Assembly: GCA_900073065.1 (NCBI GenBank)
Contig: FJOG01000074.1
Location: 65,867 to 129,866 of the forward strand
Reading direction: 5' to 3'
Origin: Phialocephala subalpina
Taxonomy: Eukaryota; Ascomycota; Leotiomycetes; Helotiales; Mollisiaceae
DNA length: 64,000 nt
Part shown: piece by piece, positions 10,646 to 20,343 of the stretch
Numbering within the stretch: the first letter of the stretch is position 1
Layout of the letters: every line of letters starts with the position of its first letter
Translations under genes and position numbers: made by a program
The notes under the pieces: model-generated
Database searches by the model: none
Told to the model about the DNA's origin: nothing
Seen by the model: only the letters and a program-made list of their open reading frames with translations

Positions 10646-11024
10646 TCCACGTTTTCTATTGCGATGAGTCTCAGATTCTACCTACTAGTGCACGATAGTA
10701 ATTGGTGGGTATTCAGCATTGATGGTTGCACTGGGTACTTCGGGGCACATTATAGCTCCCAGGATTGCACTACGAAACCAACAACCACCTTTCTGATGAA
10801 ATATACCGGATGCAAGACAAGAAGCCCTGTATTTTCAGCGTGCAAGTTTGTGCCTCCTCTTGACTCTTGCGCCAGTCTCCTAATATACCATTGTCCTCCC
10901 GATCCGCAATGAGCTGTGAAGGAAACCATATCAACCATTAATGTAGTGACGTCTTTCAAATTTGCTAATGATTATATGAATAGAATCCACCCACCTTGAT
11001 GAAAGCTTCCCAACGGATGTCACA

Positions 11025-11387
11025 ATGCCGACTCGTTCAACAGGAATAACGGTAAAGGAATTAGTGGACGCCATTGCAGAGTGTTGTGACGAAGGTCAAG
11101 AGGAGAGACCATCTTCGACGCTAGAGGAAGCCAAGCGATCTTATTACGACCCAATCAGCCAACATTCGGTGGTAGCAGGTGATAGCAGGTCACTTGTAGA
11201 GACACTCTTCTACGCTGGTCTCAGGGGATGGGAAATCACTTCTATACGGGCTCAGTATTGTGGAATCGCTTTCCTTGCGACCGATCCTTATACCTTATCC
11301 GCACTACAGCTTTCCATCCGACACGTTCGGTCGTTGTTGCTCCAAGCTGATCTTGTCTCGAATCACACTTTTATATATATAATATAA
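11025..11387 (+). CDS. Unrecognised 120-residue open frame
   Basis: The ATG-initiated frame reads into the AT island and ends there, so its last residues (FIYII) are derived from low-complexity DNA. No motif is familiar. The upstream region, 10646-11024, contains no supported gene. It may be the truncated start of a gene cut by the event that produced the AT tract, or it may be chance. Confidence 0.2.
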   Translation: MPTRSTGITVKELVDAIAECCDEGQEERPSSTLEEAKRSYYDPISQHSVVAGDSRSLVETLFYAGLRGWEITSIRAQYCGIAFLATDPYTLSALQLSIRHVRSLLLQADLVSNHTFIYII

Positions 11388-11615
11388 TTTAATAAAAAAA
11401 ATTTAATTTTAATTTTATATTAATTATTATTTAAAATCTTTTTAATAATTTTATTTGATAAAAAAATTAATTAATTAAATTTTAATATTTATATATTTTA
11501 TATATTAATAAAAAAAATTATAAATATATTTATTAAATATAATAAATAATAAATTAAATATAATAGCGGTTGTTTAATAGCAAAATTATAATATTATTTA
11601 AATTTTTCTTATGTC
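11370..11615. repeat. Extreme AT-rich island
   Basis: About 245 bases consist almost entirely of A and T, with long runs such as aataaaaaaaatttaatttt. The borders with ordinary-composition DNA are abrupt on both sides. The solo LTR starts 14 bases beyond it. It is probably the remnant of a heavily RIP-mutated or low-complexity insertion. Confidence 0.7.
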
Positions 11616-11628
11616 CGCCCACTTCTGC

Positions 11629-11959
11629 TGTAACAGTTGGTACTGTCAGAGGGCAGCAGGAGGGGTCACAATATAGCAGAGTAGGTAGCACGTGGTAAAG
11701 TATCACGAAGGCGTCCGGGTGATATAAGTAGATTGCTGAGTTGAAGTATCAGAGAGTTATTAAAGATGAACTCAAGCTTGTCCCTCCAAGGAGATGATAA
11801 GGCCTAGTAGATATACTAGAGTCCTCTTCCAATTCGGAGTCCTCCATCAAGTCGGACATCCCCATTTTATTCGGAAATCCCCATCTTGTCCCTTGGTACC
11901 TATGTACCTCTTGTTACATTGGTACCCTCTATTACATAGAGCCTAAGGCTCATGTTACA
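11629..11959. mobile_element. Solo LTR with 5-base target site duplication
   Basis: The 331-base segment begins TGTAAC and ends GTTACA, the TG...CA termini of LTR retrotransposons in a 6-base perfect inverted form. It is flanked by TCTGC on both sides (11624-11628 and 11960-11964), which fits the 5-base duplication made by integrase. Inside there is a TATA-like gatataagtag. No internal retrotransposon sequence is present, so it is a solo LTR left by LTR-LTR recombination. Its base composition is ordinary, so it has largely escaped RIP. I cannot tell copia from gypsy. Confidence 0.8.
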
Positions 11960-11964
11960 TCTGC

Positions 11965-12286
11965 AGTCATTATATAATCACCGATCACCGCTGCATCTCC
12001 ACATTCATCTCCTTGTCTCTCTGCCTCTTGGACAAAAGCAAAGATTTGAAGGAAAGCGAGGAGTCTGGGCACTCAAATATAGTTCTGGAATTGTGAAGCT
12101 CGATATCTCAAATATGATATTTTGCATGAGGGAGACGATCCTAATATCAATGCGCAGCGAAGCCTGGCAGCTTTTTGCGCCGCCTCCCAATTATGAAGCC
12201 AAACTCTGCAAGTGCCAACACCAACACCAATCGTTTGCCAAACCTAAGAAAACTTAAAATACTCGTGTCCCAACGAGAGCAAGAAG
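11965..12286. other. Intergenic, no supported gene
   Basis: The stretch lies between the solo LTR and the 3' end of the zinc-finger gene. Two overlapping opposite-strand frames of 60-100 codons have no motif. Confidence 0.4.
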
Positions 12287-12980
12287 CTACATGAAAGACA
12301 GCACCCTCTTCAACGCAGCAATATCTCCGTCAAACTTAGCCATTGCCTTGACCTTCTCCATCTCAAGTTGCTGTAACTTGGCCATCAAAGTAGTCTTCTC
12401 CGATGGACTCGACATTGATGTTATAAGAAGATCTGTCGAGGTCGTGTTGCTATTGCTTATAACACGTCCCAGACCGGTGAATGAGTCCTTGTTACTGAAG
12501 CCTCCGTCCAAGTTCAGAGCTGGTGGACTTGAAGAAGTCATGCCATCAACTTCCTGATCATGGACACGTTGCAGATGCTGGACTAAGTTGTCTTTGCGTC
12601 CGAAGCCTCTTCGATGTCTTCTGCAAGAAGTGATAGGACAGGTGAAAGTTGGTGTTGAATGGACTTCTCGTTCGTGACGTTTTAGGTCACCGGGTGTGGC
12701 GAAGGGGGTGACGGTGCAGGTTGGGATGGGACATTTGTATGGGCGGAGGTGCTTGTCCATGTGTTTTCTGGATGGAAGTTAGAAAGCTGTGCTATCAAGG
12801 GATGGGACGCACTTGCTTGAATACAGAATCTTGCTTGAAGATTCGGGTTTCTGGACAATTTGGGTATTGACACTTTTGTCCCACGAAAGCTGTGTCGTTC
12901 TTTGAGCTCTCGCCTGTTTCCCCTACTCGAGAGAATGAAACGTTTGGTGGGTTGACGTTGACATCGGTGCTGTGCGTCAA
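12287..12980 (-). CDS. C2H2 zinc-finger protein, two exons seen
   Basis: Exon 12287-12767 encodes HMDKHLRPYKCPIPTC, a second finger with GDLKRHEREVH, a third ending LVQHLQRVH, and a C-terminal coiled coil (MAKLQQLEMEKVKAMAKF). The exon above 12816 encodes CQYPNC and IFKQDSVF. The two join in frame only through a GC-AG intron, 12768-12816 (donor GCAAGT, branch CTAAC, acceptor CAG), giving the continuous finger IFKQDSVFKKHMDKH. Using the nearby GT donor would shift the frame. The frame has no ATG before a TGA at 12984-12986, so at least one upstream exon is needed. The ATG-started frame at 13021-13215 is a candidate, with a possible acceptor at 12970. It is probably a nuclear DNA-binding protein with an unknown target. 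Confidence 0.65.
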
Positions 12981-13020
12981 GAGTCAGCCGGTTGTTCTCT
13001 GAAGCGTCCTCTGTTGACAT

Positions 13021-14764
13021 TTAGAATGTCATGCCAACATAGACCGAAGGTTTCTGTGAATAGTGGCATCGTACCGGTCTGAATAAGTTACCGATCCCGA
13101 AAGGTTTGGATAAAATGGCTGGTCTGGGCTCTGGAGCCACGGGTAGTCTATGGAACTCAATAGATGATCCGTGTAATATAGAGTTTCTGCTCACCAAGAG
13201 CGAACGAATTCCCATGTCCTTCGGAATAGTTCTCGTGAAGCGGTGTTGTGAGGCCGAGCTCGGCTTGAGCTAATGGGAGTCAAAGATCGCTCGGGACTCA
13301 AAATAGTCAGTAAGTAGGGCACTTACCAGCTGTTGTCTGCAGGAGATACCAGAGAGGTATCCTGTCAAGACCGAACTTATCAGCCTCAAGTCCATTTCCG
13401 TTATGGAGAGAAGTATCCTCCTGCCAAGGTCCCAATTTCACAAGGACACGAGACCCAGAAAGGAAGAAAAAAAGAGAAGAAGAGAGACTTATATACCATG
13501 GAGGTATACTTCGGCATTCCCAGCCGGAAGTACGTAAATTCTTTATTCCCGAACGTCCCAGGCCGCCTGCCAGCCGACGTGAAAGTGGTAGTAGTCGTTT
13601 CCAAGGTAAGAGCATGTCGATCCATGTAGATCACGGGTCCATTTGATGATGTATTCCATGGCCTAGATGTTGAATATGATGGGTTCTTGGATTCCTTGGT
13701 CTAGAAGCCAACGGGGTGGTGACTTCCATAGAAAGCGTTCACAGCAAACATACTCAGTCTCTGTCCCATTAACACTATCCATCTGAGTTGCCGAAATGTC
13801 GAATGTATTGCAGCTGGTCGTAGAGTGTGAGCAAGCTCTCTATTCGCTGGTGTTCACTCACCTTGATACCTCGTCTCGACAGCCCGACATTCAGATTCAG
13901 AACACTGGTATACAGAAGTGAAGTAACAAGAAACAAAACGGTAAAAATCTAGTGTTCGCGCGATCTGTAAGTTTACTGTCGAAGCTGGGGAATGTGCGGT
14001 TTAAATGCTCAACGAAAGTGCGAGGACAAGGCATAGGGCGGTCTGTCGCCTCGTTGCGCGTTGTTCGCCTGACGCCCAGGGCGAACTACTGACACAGAAG
14101 CGAAGCCTATGGTGAACGTCACCTCAAGCCTCTGCACATATATCGGGCGTAATTGGATTGCAAGCGTTCTTTCCAAGAACAACATTTTGATCAGCATTGG
14201 AAAAGAGGTGCATCGACAGCAAGAGGTGACTCGAATATTTTTGGTACGTTTACAAGTATTGAAATTCGAGACCGTGTCTCTTGCCCTGTTTGCAAGGCAA
14301 TGCTTTAACGACTAGACGGCAAACTGACTGCTGTTTTCGGCCAGTTTTGTCGCTGCTTTCCGTAGCCGACTTGCCAAAAACTCGCGCTGCTCTAACATTC
14401 GCGTATCTGGTGATCAAGGCGGCACGACCCTTGCTGACTACAGGAACACCTAAAACGACATTCGCTTTTTCTGTTTCTCGTTCCTATTCCAACTTTCGAA
14501 GGACCATCTTTTTAGGAAGCAGAAAATGGATGCCCTCCATCCCCTGGTTACTCAAGATGGCGGTCATCCTATTTCTTCGTCTATCCTTCCTCCTTTCTCC
14601 ATCTTTCCTCCAAACCTCTCTCAACCACCTCTTCTCACTCCATTTTCCTCCTCCCCTCCGATACGGTTCTTTGGGCAGCAGGTTCCTCCCAACATCTTCT
14701 CCTTCCTCTCCCGAATTGATCGTTATCGCCATCGTCGTCCTCTCCTTCGGCAGATCAAGTCGAT
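13021..14764. other. No supported gene apart from a possible first exon
   Basis: The part 13021-13215 may be the first exon of the zinc-finger gene on the minus strand. From 13300 to 13640 both strands carry open frames of about 100 codons without motifs. 14480-14760 is pyrimidine-rich on the plus strand, directly before the DUF3435 start, and looks like promoter or leader DNA. Confidence 0.35.
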
Positions 14765-15983
14765 ATGCGGCGCCGCCAACCAACACCAAGCTCTTCTTCC
14801 TCCAGCGATGGGTCAGACATCGAGAGCTGCTTCGATATAGAGGATGAGCAAGAGGAGACCGACACCGACACTGAGCCCACAGATGTCGATACCGATGTCG
14901 AAGGGCGGCCACGACGAGGAAGATCTGCCAGACCTGGCAGACCTGGAGTGGATCGCTGGAGAGGACAACGCCTACCCGCCAGAGTACTACCTCGATCAAG
15001 AGAACAACTCCGACGAATCCGAGGATGAAGATGAGGACTATAGCGATGGTAGTATCCTCCTCCTCGACATGATCGAGGGCAAATTCGATCGGTGTGTACC
15101 CTATTCTCCTTTCGTCTGCCGTCTTCTGCTGTCGAATCGTTAAGCTGACTCTCTTTAAAGGTACTGCAAGTATATACGAAAAGATCCTGCCCGGATGATA
15201 CAGGCCATCTCTCGCCGCACTCTCAAGGCCTTCTTCGAATGGATGTTGAACCAACGTCGGGGAAAGGTGGGAGGAGGCTTGCCGGCATCAAATCGGCCAG
15301 CACGCTCGGGACATACTGGAAAGCCTTCCGGCTCGTGTACGAACGAGCGAATGGGGAGAAGATCGAGGGGAAGATGAACCGTCACATGCATCGGGTGAGT
15401 AGCGCTTCTCGTCTAGCCGCTCAGTCCAGTCCGAATTATCGTCGATGAGAGGCTAATAAACGTCTTCGTCGCAGGTCCTTAGAAAGCTGGCGAAGAAGTA
15501 CCGCTTGACGACAAAGAGGCGCGACAACACGGCGATGTATATTGAGGATCTCGCAGGAGTCTTGCAGACCAACTTGACGACGACGAAGCTGAGGTACACA
15601 CACGGCCGGCACCGTATCGATATGGGCCTCTTTGGCCAGCTAGCTATATTCTCCGGAAACCGACCTTCAGCGCTCTTGAAGCTCCGCTACGGTGACATCG
15701 CGGTGAACCTGCTCCGGGACCCCAGTGGTGGACCCCATCGGATCCTGATCGAGTTCACGTGCGAGTTCACGAAGAAGTATCTCGGCACGAAAGAGTCGTA
15801 AGTTTTACCTTGGGCCTTTTCTCATCCTCCCGACCCCCCTTTTTCTTTTATTCTAGTGAGACGTGCGACTCACATAGAAGCTAGGAATACGTTCCCACTC
15901 CCTGAGATTATCTTTGATCCGTCCCTGGTCCTCAGTCCGCACGTCGCCCTCCTGGGCCTCATCTTTGCCGACAACGCGTTCTT
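14765..15983 (+). pseudogene. DUF3435 tyrosine recombinase (Starship captain-related), truncated
   Basis: The frame starts with a Ser-rich, acidic leader at the ATG 14765. It then carries AYPPEYYLDQENN, YIRKDPARMIQAISRRTLK, STLGTYWKAFRLVYERANG, MYIEDLAGVLQTNLTTTKLR, GQLAIFSGNRPSALLKLRYG and NTFPLPEIIFDPSLVLSPH. These are typical of DUF3435, the domain of the tyrosine recombinases that mobilise Starship giant transposons. The Arg of SGNRPSALLKLR is the likely first catalytic residue. The downstream His-x-x-Arg and Tyr are lost because the gene ends at about 15983. Introns are inferred near 15092-15160, 15396-15474 and 15800-15886. One-base frameshifts lie near 14903 and 15285. It is non-functional. 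Confidence 0.75.
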
Positions 15984-17930
15984 GGCCCAGCACCCTTGTC
16001 CAGCAGCTGCTTCACGACGGCCTCGTGCCCGCTCCCGGCAGCCCACGACAGCGGCGTTCGGCCGTAACTATCTTCCGGATCAGGACTGTCGCTACCGATT
16101 AAGAATTGTACCGCCTCGTCGACTCCAAAGTATGCTGCCAAGTGTAGGCCAGTCATTTGCTTTGGAACTTCTTGACTGTATTTTCTATGCCCCGACCATC
16201 TCTTAACAGCCATAAGTGCTTGACTTGACGCCTCGACCTGGGCTTGTTTCTGAAGAAATTCTATAACATCTTGACACGAAGTCGAAGCCTGCCGAGCATG
16301 ATAACCCCAGTTATGTGCTGCGTAGTCGTATAGCTTGTTTAATTGAAGCTGTTGTTCAAACTCCTAGTCGTTTTCACAAATTCCACTCTCGAATTGGTCG
16401 AATGAGAGGTACGAAACGCAGATTGTCGTGATATTAGTCTGCGCATCAAGAAACCATTGCCTTTGCGTTCGCTCAAAGTATTCCTGTGTTGTGTAATGAA
16501 CTAATCGAATAATCCCACCTTCCTCATCAATTGTAACTAACCCCGCACATACAGAGACTATATCTTCAATCTCTGAAAAGTTCAGTTCGTCGAGTTTAGA
16601 TTCGCTAACTTCAACTCCAAGCGCGTGCTGAAGCTCTATCGTGCGAGTGGTCTCTTTGCGCAAGTGATCCATGACAGAACTTGTTTGGCAAGCTCTTCCT
16701 GGTCTTTGATCTGGCCGCTAATCCGTTCCATGGCACTCTCATATGCGTGGTCATATGCTGCAGATCCTGTGACCAAATTCTTTAAAGCGGTTTGGACTGC
16801 CTTTGGCGATCTCTTCCCGGTTAAGGATTCAAGATGGAGCTGTGCAAGTAGAAACCTAGTAGAGTTAGTATGATTCAATTAGTGCTTGAAATAAACTACA
16901 TACATCCCATCTACAGCCTTGATAATGTCCGTCTTGATTTCTTCTTGCAGTTCAAGACTCCGAACCACAAATCCTGGAAGCCGGAACATATGACCTTCTA
17001 AGTATTTTCGCACATCTTCTTCGCTAGCACGGATCTCTAGCTTTGAATTCCCCTCAAACTCCTTTTCGATGCTTGATATCGGCCGTGAAGTGGCAAAGAG
17101 ATTTACCCCGCACTTTGCCTGGAGGTTAAAGAGGCTTAATAAGAATCTTTGTCGACAGCCATCGGAAATTTGGCATTCATCAAATGCATCAACGATAATG
17201 AAGACTCTCGAATACAGTGTAGCCACTACTTGGAGAGATCTAGAAATCTCGTCGAGAGATGGCCGTGTCCGTTTCGTTTTGTATCGATCATAAAGCTCTT
17301 TCACGGTGCCCGGCAGAGACTGCTGGTTCTCAGCTAGTTGTTTTAGCAAGCTCGCGAGCAAGTCGTCGATCTTCTGCTCTTCTTGTCGCCGGAAGTTGCA
17401 GTACAGGTACGCAATCCCAATACTTTTGTCATCGTGAAAGCGAGAAGTAAGTTCTTCAATAACAATCGCCGTAAGAATTGTCTTTCCCGCCCCCGGAATT
17501 CCTGGACTGAATAATGTCTGCTTATCGCTCTCTATCCATTCCTTGAATTCTGCCGAGTCTAGAAGCCACTGTCCGGTTCCTTCTTGTCGCCGAGTGATGA
17601 AATCGTGCTGCTGATCAGCGTAGTCGGTTGGAGTGAGCCAGTTAAGAATAGAGTTATGCTCTTCATTATGCTGAACGCGGAGAAGTTTGCCAACTCCTTG
17701 TTGGACATCTGTTATAAGTCCGAAGAATTAAAGTCATATCAATTAATTGTAAAGTATCTTAGACTAACCAGAAAGAATATCACTGATCCTCTTCTCAGCC
17801 TCAACTCTATTTGGGGCAATTCGACACAGAAGGTCTTTCGCATATGCCGCCGCCACCATTACTGCATACCCTTGCCACTCCTTGTTCTTCGGCGATACGC
17901 GAACTTCCCTTGAGATCACAAATGAGAAAA
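15984..17930 (-). pseudogene. NACHT-ankyrin NLR-like protein with nucleoside-phosphorylase remnant
   Basis: In coding order there is a degraded piece of the C-terminus of a PNP/UDP phosphorylase domain (KNKEWQGYAVMVAAAYAKDL). Next is a NACHT NTPase with Walker [10 protein letters not shown] near 17480-17503 and Walker [13 protein letters not shown] near 17170-17205. The winged-helix segment contains [11 protein letters not shown] and [13 protein letters not shown]. Ankyrin repeats follow (MTGLHLAAYFGVDEAVQFL, GRTPLSWAAGSGHEAVVKQL). Introns 17709-17768 and 16856-16903 join cleanly. Defects are a one-base shift near 16645, a TAG where Glu is expected near 16364, truncation of the phosphorylase domain at about 17930 and of the ankyrin array at about 15984. 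Such proteins are fungal STAND receptors thought to act in non-self recognition. This copy is dead. Confidence 0.8.
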
Positions 17931-18001
17931 TAAAATTCAATTTATTGCGTATCTATCTGCCCAATGACCCCCTGCCAGATTCCCGGATTAACCTCCCCAG
18001 A

Positions 18002-18590
18002 TTAACCCCTCCACTCATCCTTCAGCAGTTTCTTCGCTCTAGGCCGTTTCTCCGGATCCAGCAGCAAGAGATACGATGTCACGTGCATTCGAAGCCACTG
18101 GGACCGCAGTGGTTGCACGGAGTAGGGCAGCGCACACCCAGTGTCGTCTCCATGATCCGACCGATATGATACCAGGCGCGCTGATCACAAAGCTTCATGT
18201 TATCCAGCTCGAGCTCGGTGTGAGACCACCAGTGGCCAGGCGTGGCCGGAACGTACGGCTAATGAGAACCAGGTGCTGGAAGCGCCATCCAAGGAATGCG
18301 CGGAGTCATTCCCGAGTTGTACACATCGTGGGCGCCTGCGGAGGGGAAATTGATGATATTGGGTTGCGGGGCAGAGGTCGTGACAGCAGGGCCTGCCAAT
18401 GGTGCAGCGGAAGGAGTCGGAGCGTGCGGTCTTTGCTGCACGAGAACTACGGACCCAGGGGTCGAATATCCAGTCGCAATCAATTTCGTATGTCTCATGG
18501 ACGCGATACTGACTAATGGGAGTTTAATTTCAAGCGCTTGGTGTATGCAGTTTGAATACGTCAGTAAGCCAGAAGGGAGCTGATTGGGAA
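18002..18590 (-). pseudogene. Unrecognised protein C-terminus, one stop and one frameshift
   Basis: A long minus-strand reading looks like real coding DNA. It has a Pro/Ala-rich stretch, then PWMALPAPGSH, a TAG, PYVPATPGHWWSHTELELDN, MKLCDQRAWYHIGRIMETTL and, after a shift near 18140, SYLLLLDPEKRPRAKKLLKD ending at TAA 18002-18004. The last segment vaguely resembles the final helix of a protein kinase, but nothing else supports a kinase. I do not recognise the family. It lies just upstream of the NLR remnant on the same strand and may belong to another gene piece. Confidence 0.35.
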
Positions 18591-18937
18591 CTAATATAAG
18601 TTTTCCCCAAACCCGGAGAAATATTTTAGTGATGAGAGACCGTTTGCTGCTGTGTAACGTAGTATTTTACAAATTGGTGTCTGCCCTACTACGAAAATGA
18701 GCCCAATTGAAGAGGCGGTGGGCTGTGTGGTGGTCGACCAAGTGATCGGGCACCCACCTACTTTGCAGCCTTCTGAAGCCTGCTAAAGTCAGAAGCTCCT
18801 TACTGTATGCTTATTAATATTGTTGCATCTTAGGGTCGCAAAAGATTTTGAAGCCCTTGTATAAAAGTCGTCGTCTTCTTGTGAAACCCGTGTCGAATTT
18901 CTACTTTGCAAAATCGGCCCTGGTGCGAAAGTCCAAA
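18591..18937. other. Intergenic, upstream region of the three-exon gene
   Basis: No open frame with a motif is present. The region separates the gene remnants on the left from an intact plus-strand gene and presumably holds its promoter. Confidence 0.4.
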
Positions 18938-20343
18938 ATGAGCAAAGCGTGCCTCGTTTTGGGAGTCGTGCTCTGCACAATACTGGTGCAGAGTATATTT
19001 TACAGAGAAATCAAAACTATTCTTAACATTTTATCCATTAGCATTGTTGCTTTAGCCATCGCAATCGTCGCCCTTAGCCGGGCCAGAAGCATTCAAAACG
19101 CCACGGACAATCTCCTTAGCATAATCCACGAAGCCCGGTTATGGGTGGAAAAGAGCGCTGCCCTCTTACGAAAAATAGAGGAGTACCTTGTCGCGGTCTC
19201 GGAGGCATGGCAACAGCTTCACATTTATACTTTGGCATTATCTGATGCGATAAAGACCTTCGTACCAGAGGCTCTTACCCAAGTCCATATTGTGGTCATG
19301 CAAATTACAGCAGATCTCGAAGATACGATATTAGCGACAACAGCATTCGTCGTCGTTGCTTATCAAGCATTTATACAATGGCTTAAGTCGAAGGCAAAGA
19401 GGAGTGATGATCCACCAAACGATGCGCCACCAGGTACGTTCTGTCTGCTCTGCTAAGTGACGCATTATATTGACGCTATAAGAACAACTGCCCAAACGAA
19501 TCCTCTTCATCGTCTCTATCCATTCCGGAAGATCATACGATGCGATTAAGACAGCTGTGGGTGAACGAGATGATGAACCTGCCTTCATTGATTGGGAAAG
19601 CAATAAAATCGATTCTTTGGAGAAGCCATCCAGTTTCGTTCGACACTTCGCTGTCTGCCTGGTACCATTGGATATTTGGAATGATCCGACGAAGACTTTG
19701 TTACAAAAATTCCAAAATGGGACTTATTGGGAACTTATCGGGCCCGAATTGATTCCCGTGAAGGGCAATGGTGTCGGCTGGAAAGCTCAAAAGATCCAGA
19801 ATATAGATGGAGTCCTGGAAGTTGGGCTCACAACCTACGATGATGAGACAATTTCTCAGCAATGTAAGACATCTCGCATGAGGTACAAGTGAACTATGCT
19901 GACCGCTCGTAGTCTATCAGCCACTCCGAGCTGCATGGTCGACCTACGACACTACTTGGTGGAACTGCTTTGATTTCGCTGCTCGACTTGGTTGCATGAT
20001 CCTGCCTGATAATGAAGCCAAAAGCCGCTTGAGAAAATTCCTGCAAGACATTTGCATAGATCGCGTTTACCACCTTGAAATGGCACTCAAAGAAATTTCA
20101 GGTGAACGGTTCGCAATCACCTGGTTTGGTGGTTTCCTAGGTGGCGCTATAGTTGCCGTGGCCCCCGTAACTGCGCCTGCCTTTTTGTGTTCAATTGCGG
20201 CCGGCCTTGGTTCGATGATTCTTAGTACTTGGCAAAGCAGTCGCATTAAAGCCAGTAATTTCCCCAAATGGGAAGAGCGATCCAAGTTGCTGGAGGAGAA
20301 GTTTCCTCGACTTGGAGGGCTTACAGCAGGATTAGAGGAGTGA
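18938..20343 (+). CDS. Membrane protein with putative permuted papain-type (LRAT/NlpC-like) domain
   Basis: Three exons, 18938-19433, 19483-19863 and 19913-20343, join in frame through two 49-base GT-AG introns into 435 residues. The start is the first ATG in the frame. Residues 1-50 contain two hydrophobic helices. A helical region (about 60-150) and a basic linker follow. In the domain at about 170-325, RHFAVCLVPLDIW places a His at residue 220, and TTWWNCFDFAARL places a Cys at residue 311. A His strand followed by an Asn-Cys-x-x-Phe helix is the order seen in circularly permuted papain-fold hydrolases and acyltransferases (LRAT, PPPDE, viral NlpC/P60-like). A Gly/Ala-rich hydrophobic segment lies near residues 360-395. 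I do not recognise a named family. The catalytic assignment is inference, while the gene structure is well supported. Confidence 0.7.

Noticed and set aside
14484..15254. 256-codon minus-strand ORF
   Set aside because: It is the antisense shadow of the DUF3435 pseudogene and its pyrimidine-rich leader. The plus strand gives clear domain motifs.
18002..18120. Protein kinase C-terminus (LLLLDPEKRPRAKKLL)
   Set aside because: Only this one helix-like segment resembles kinases. No catalytic loop or DFG lies upstream, so it was kept as unrecognised.
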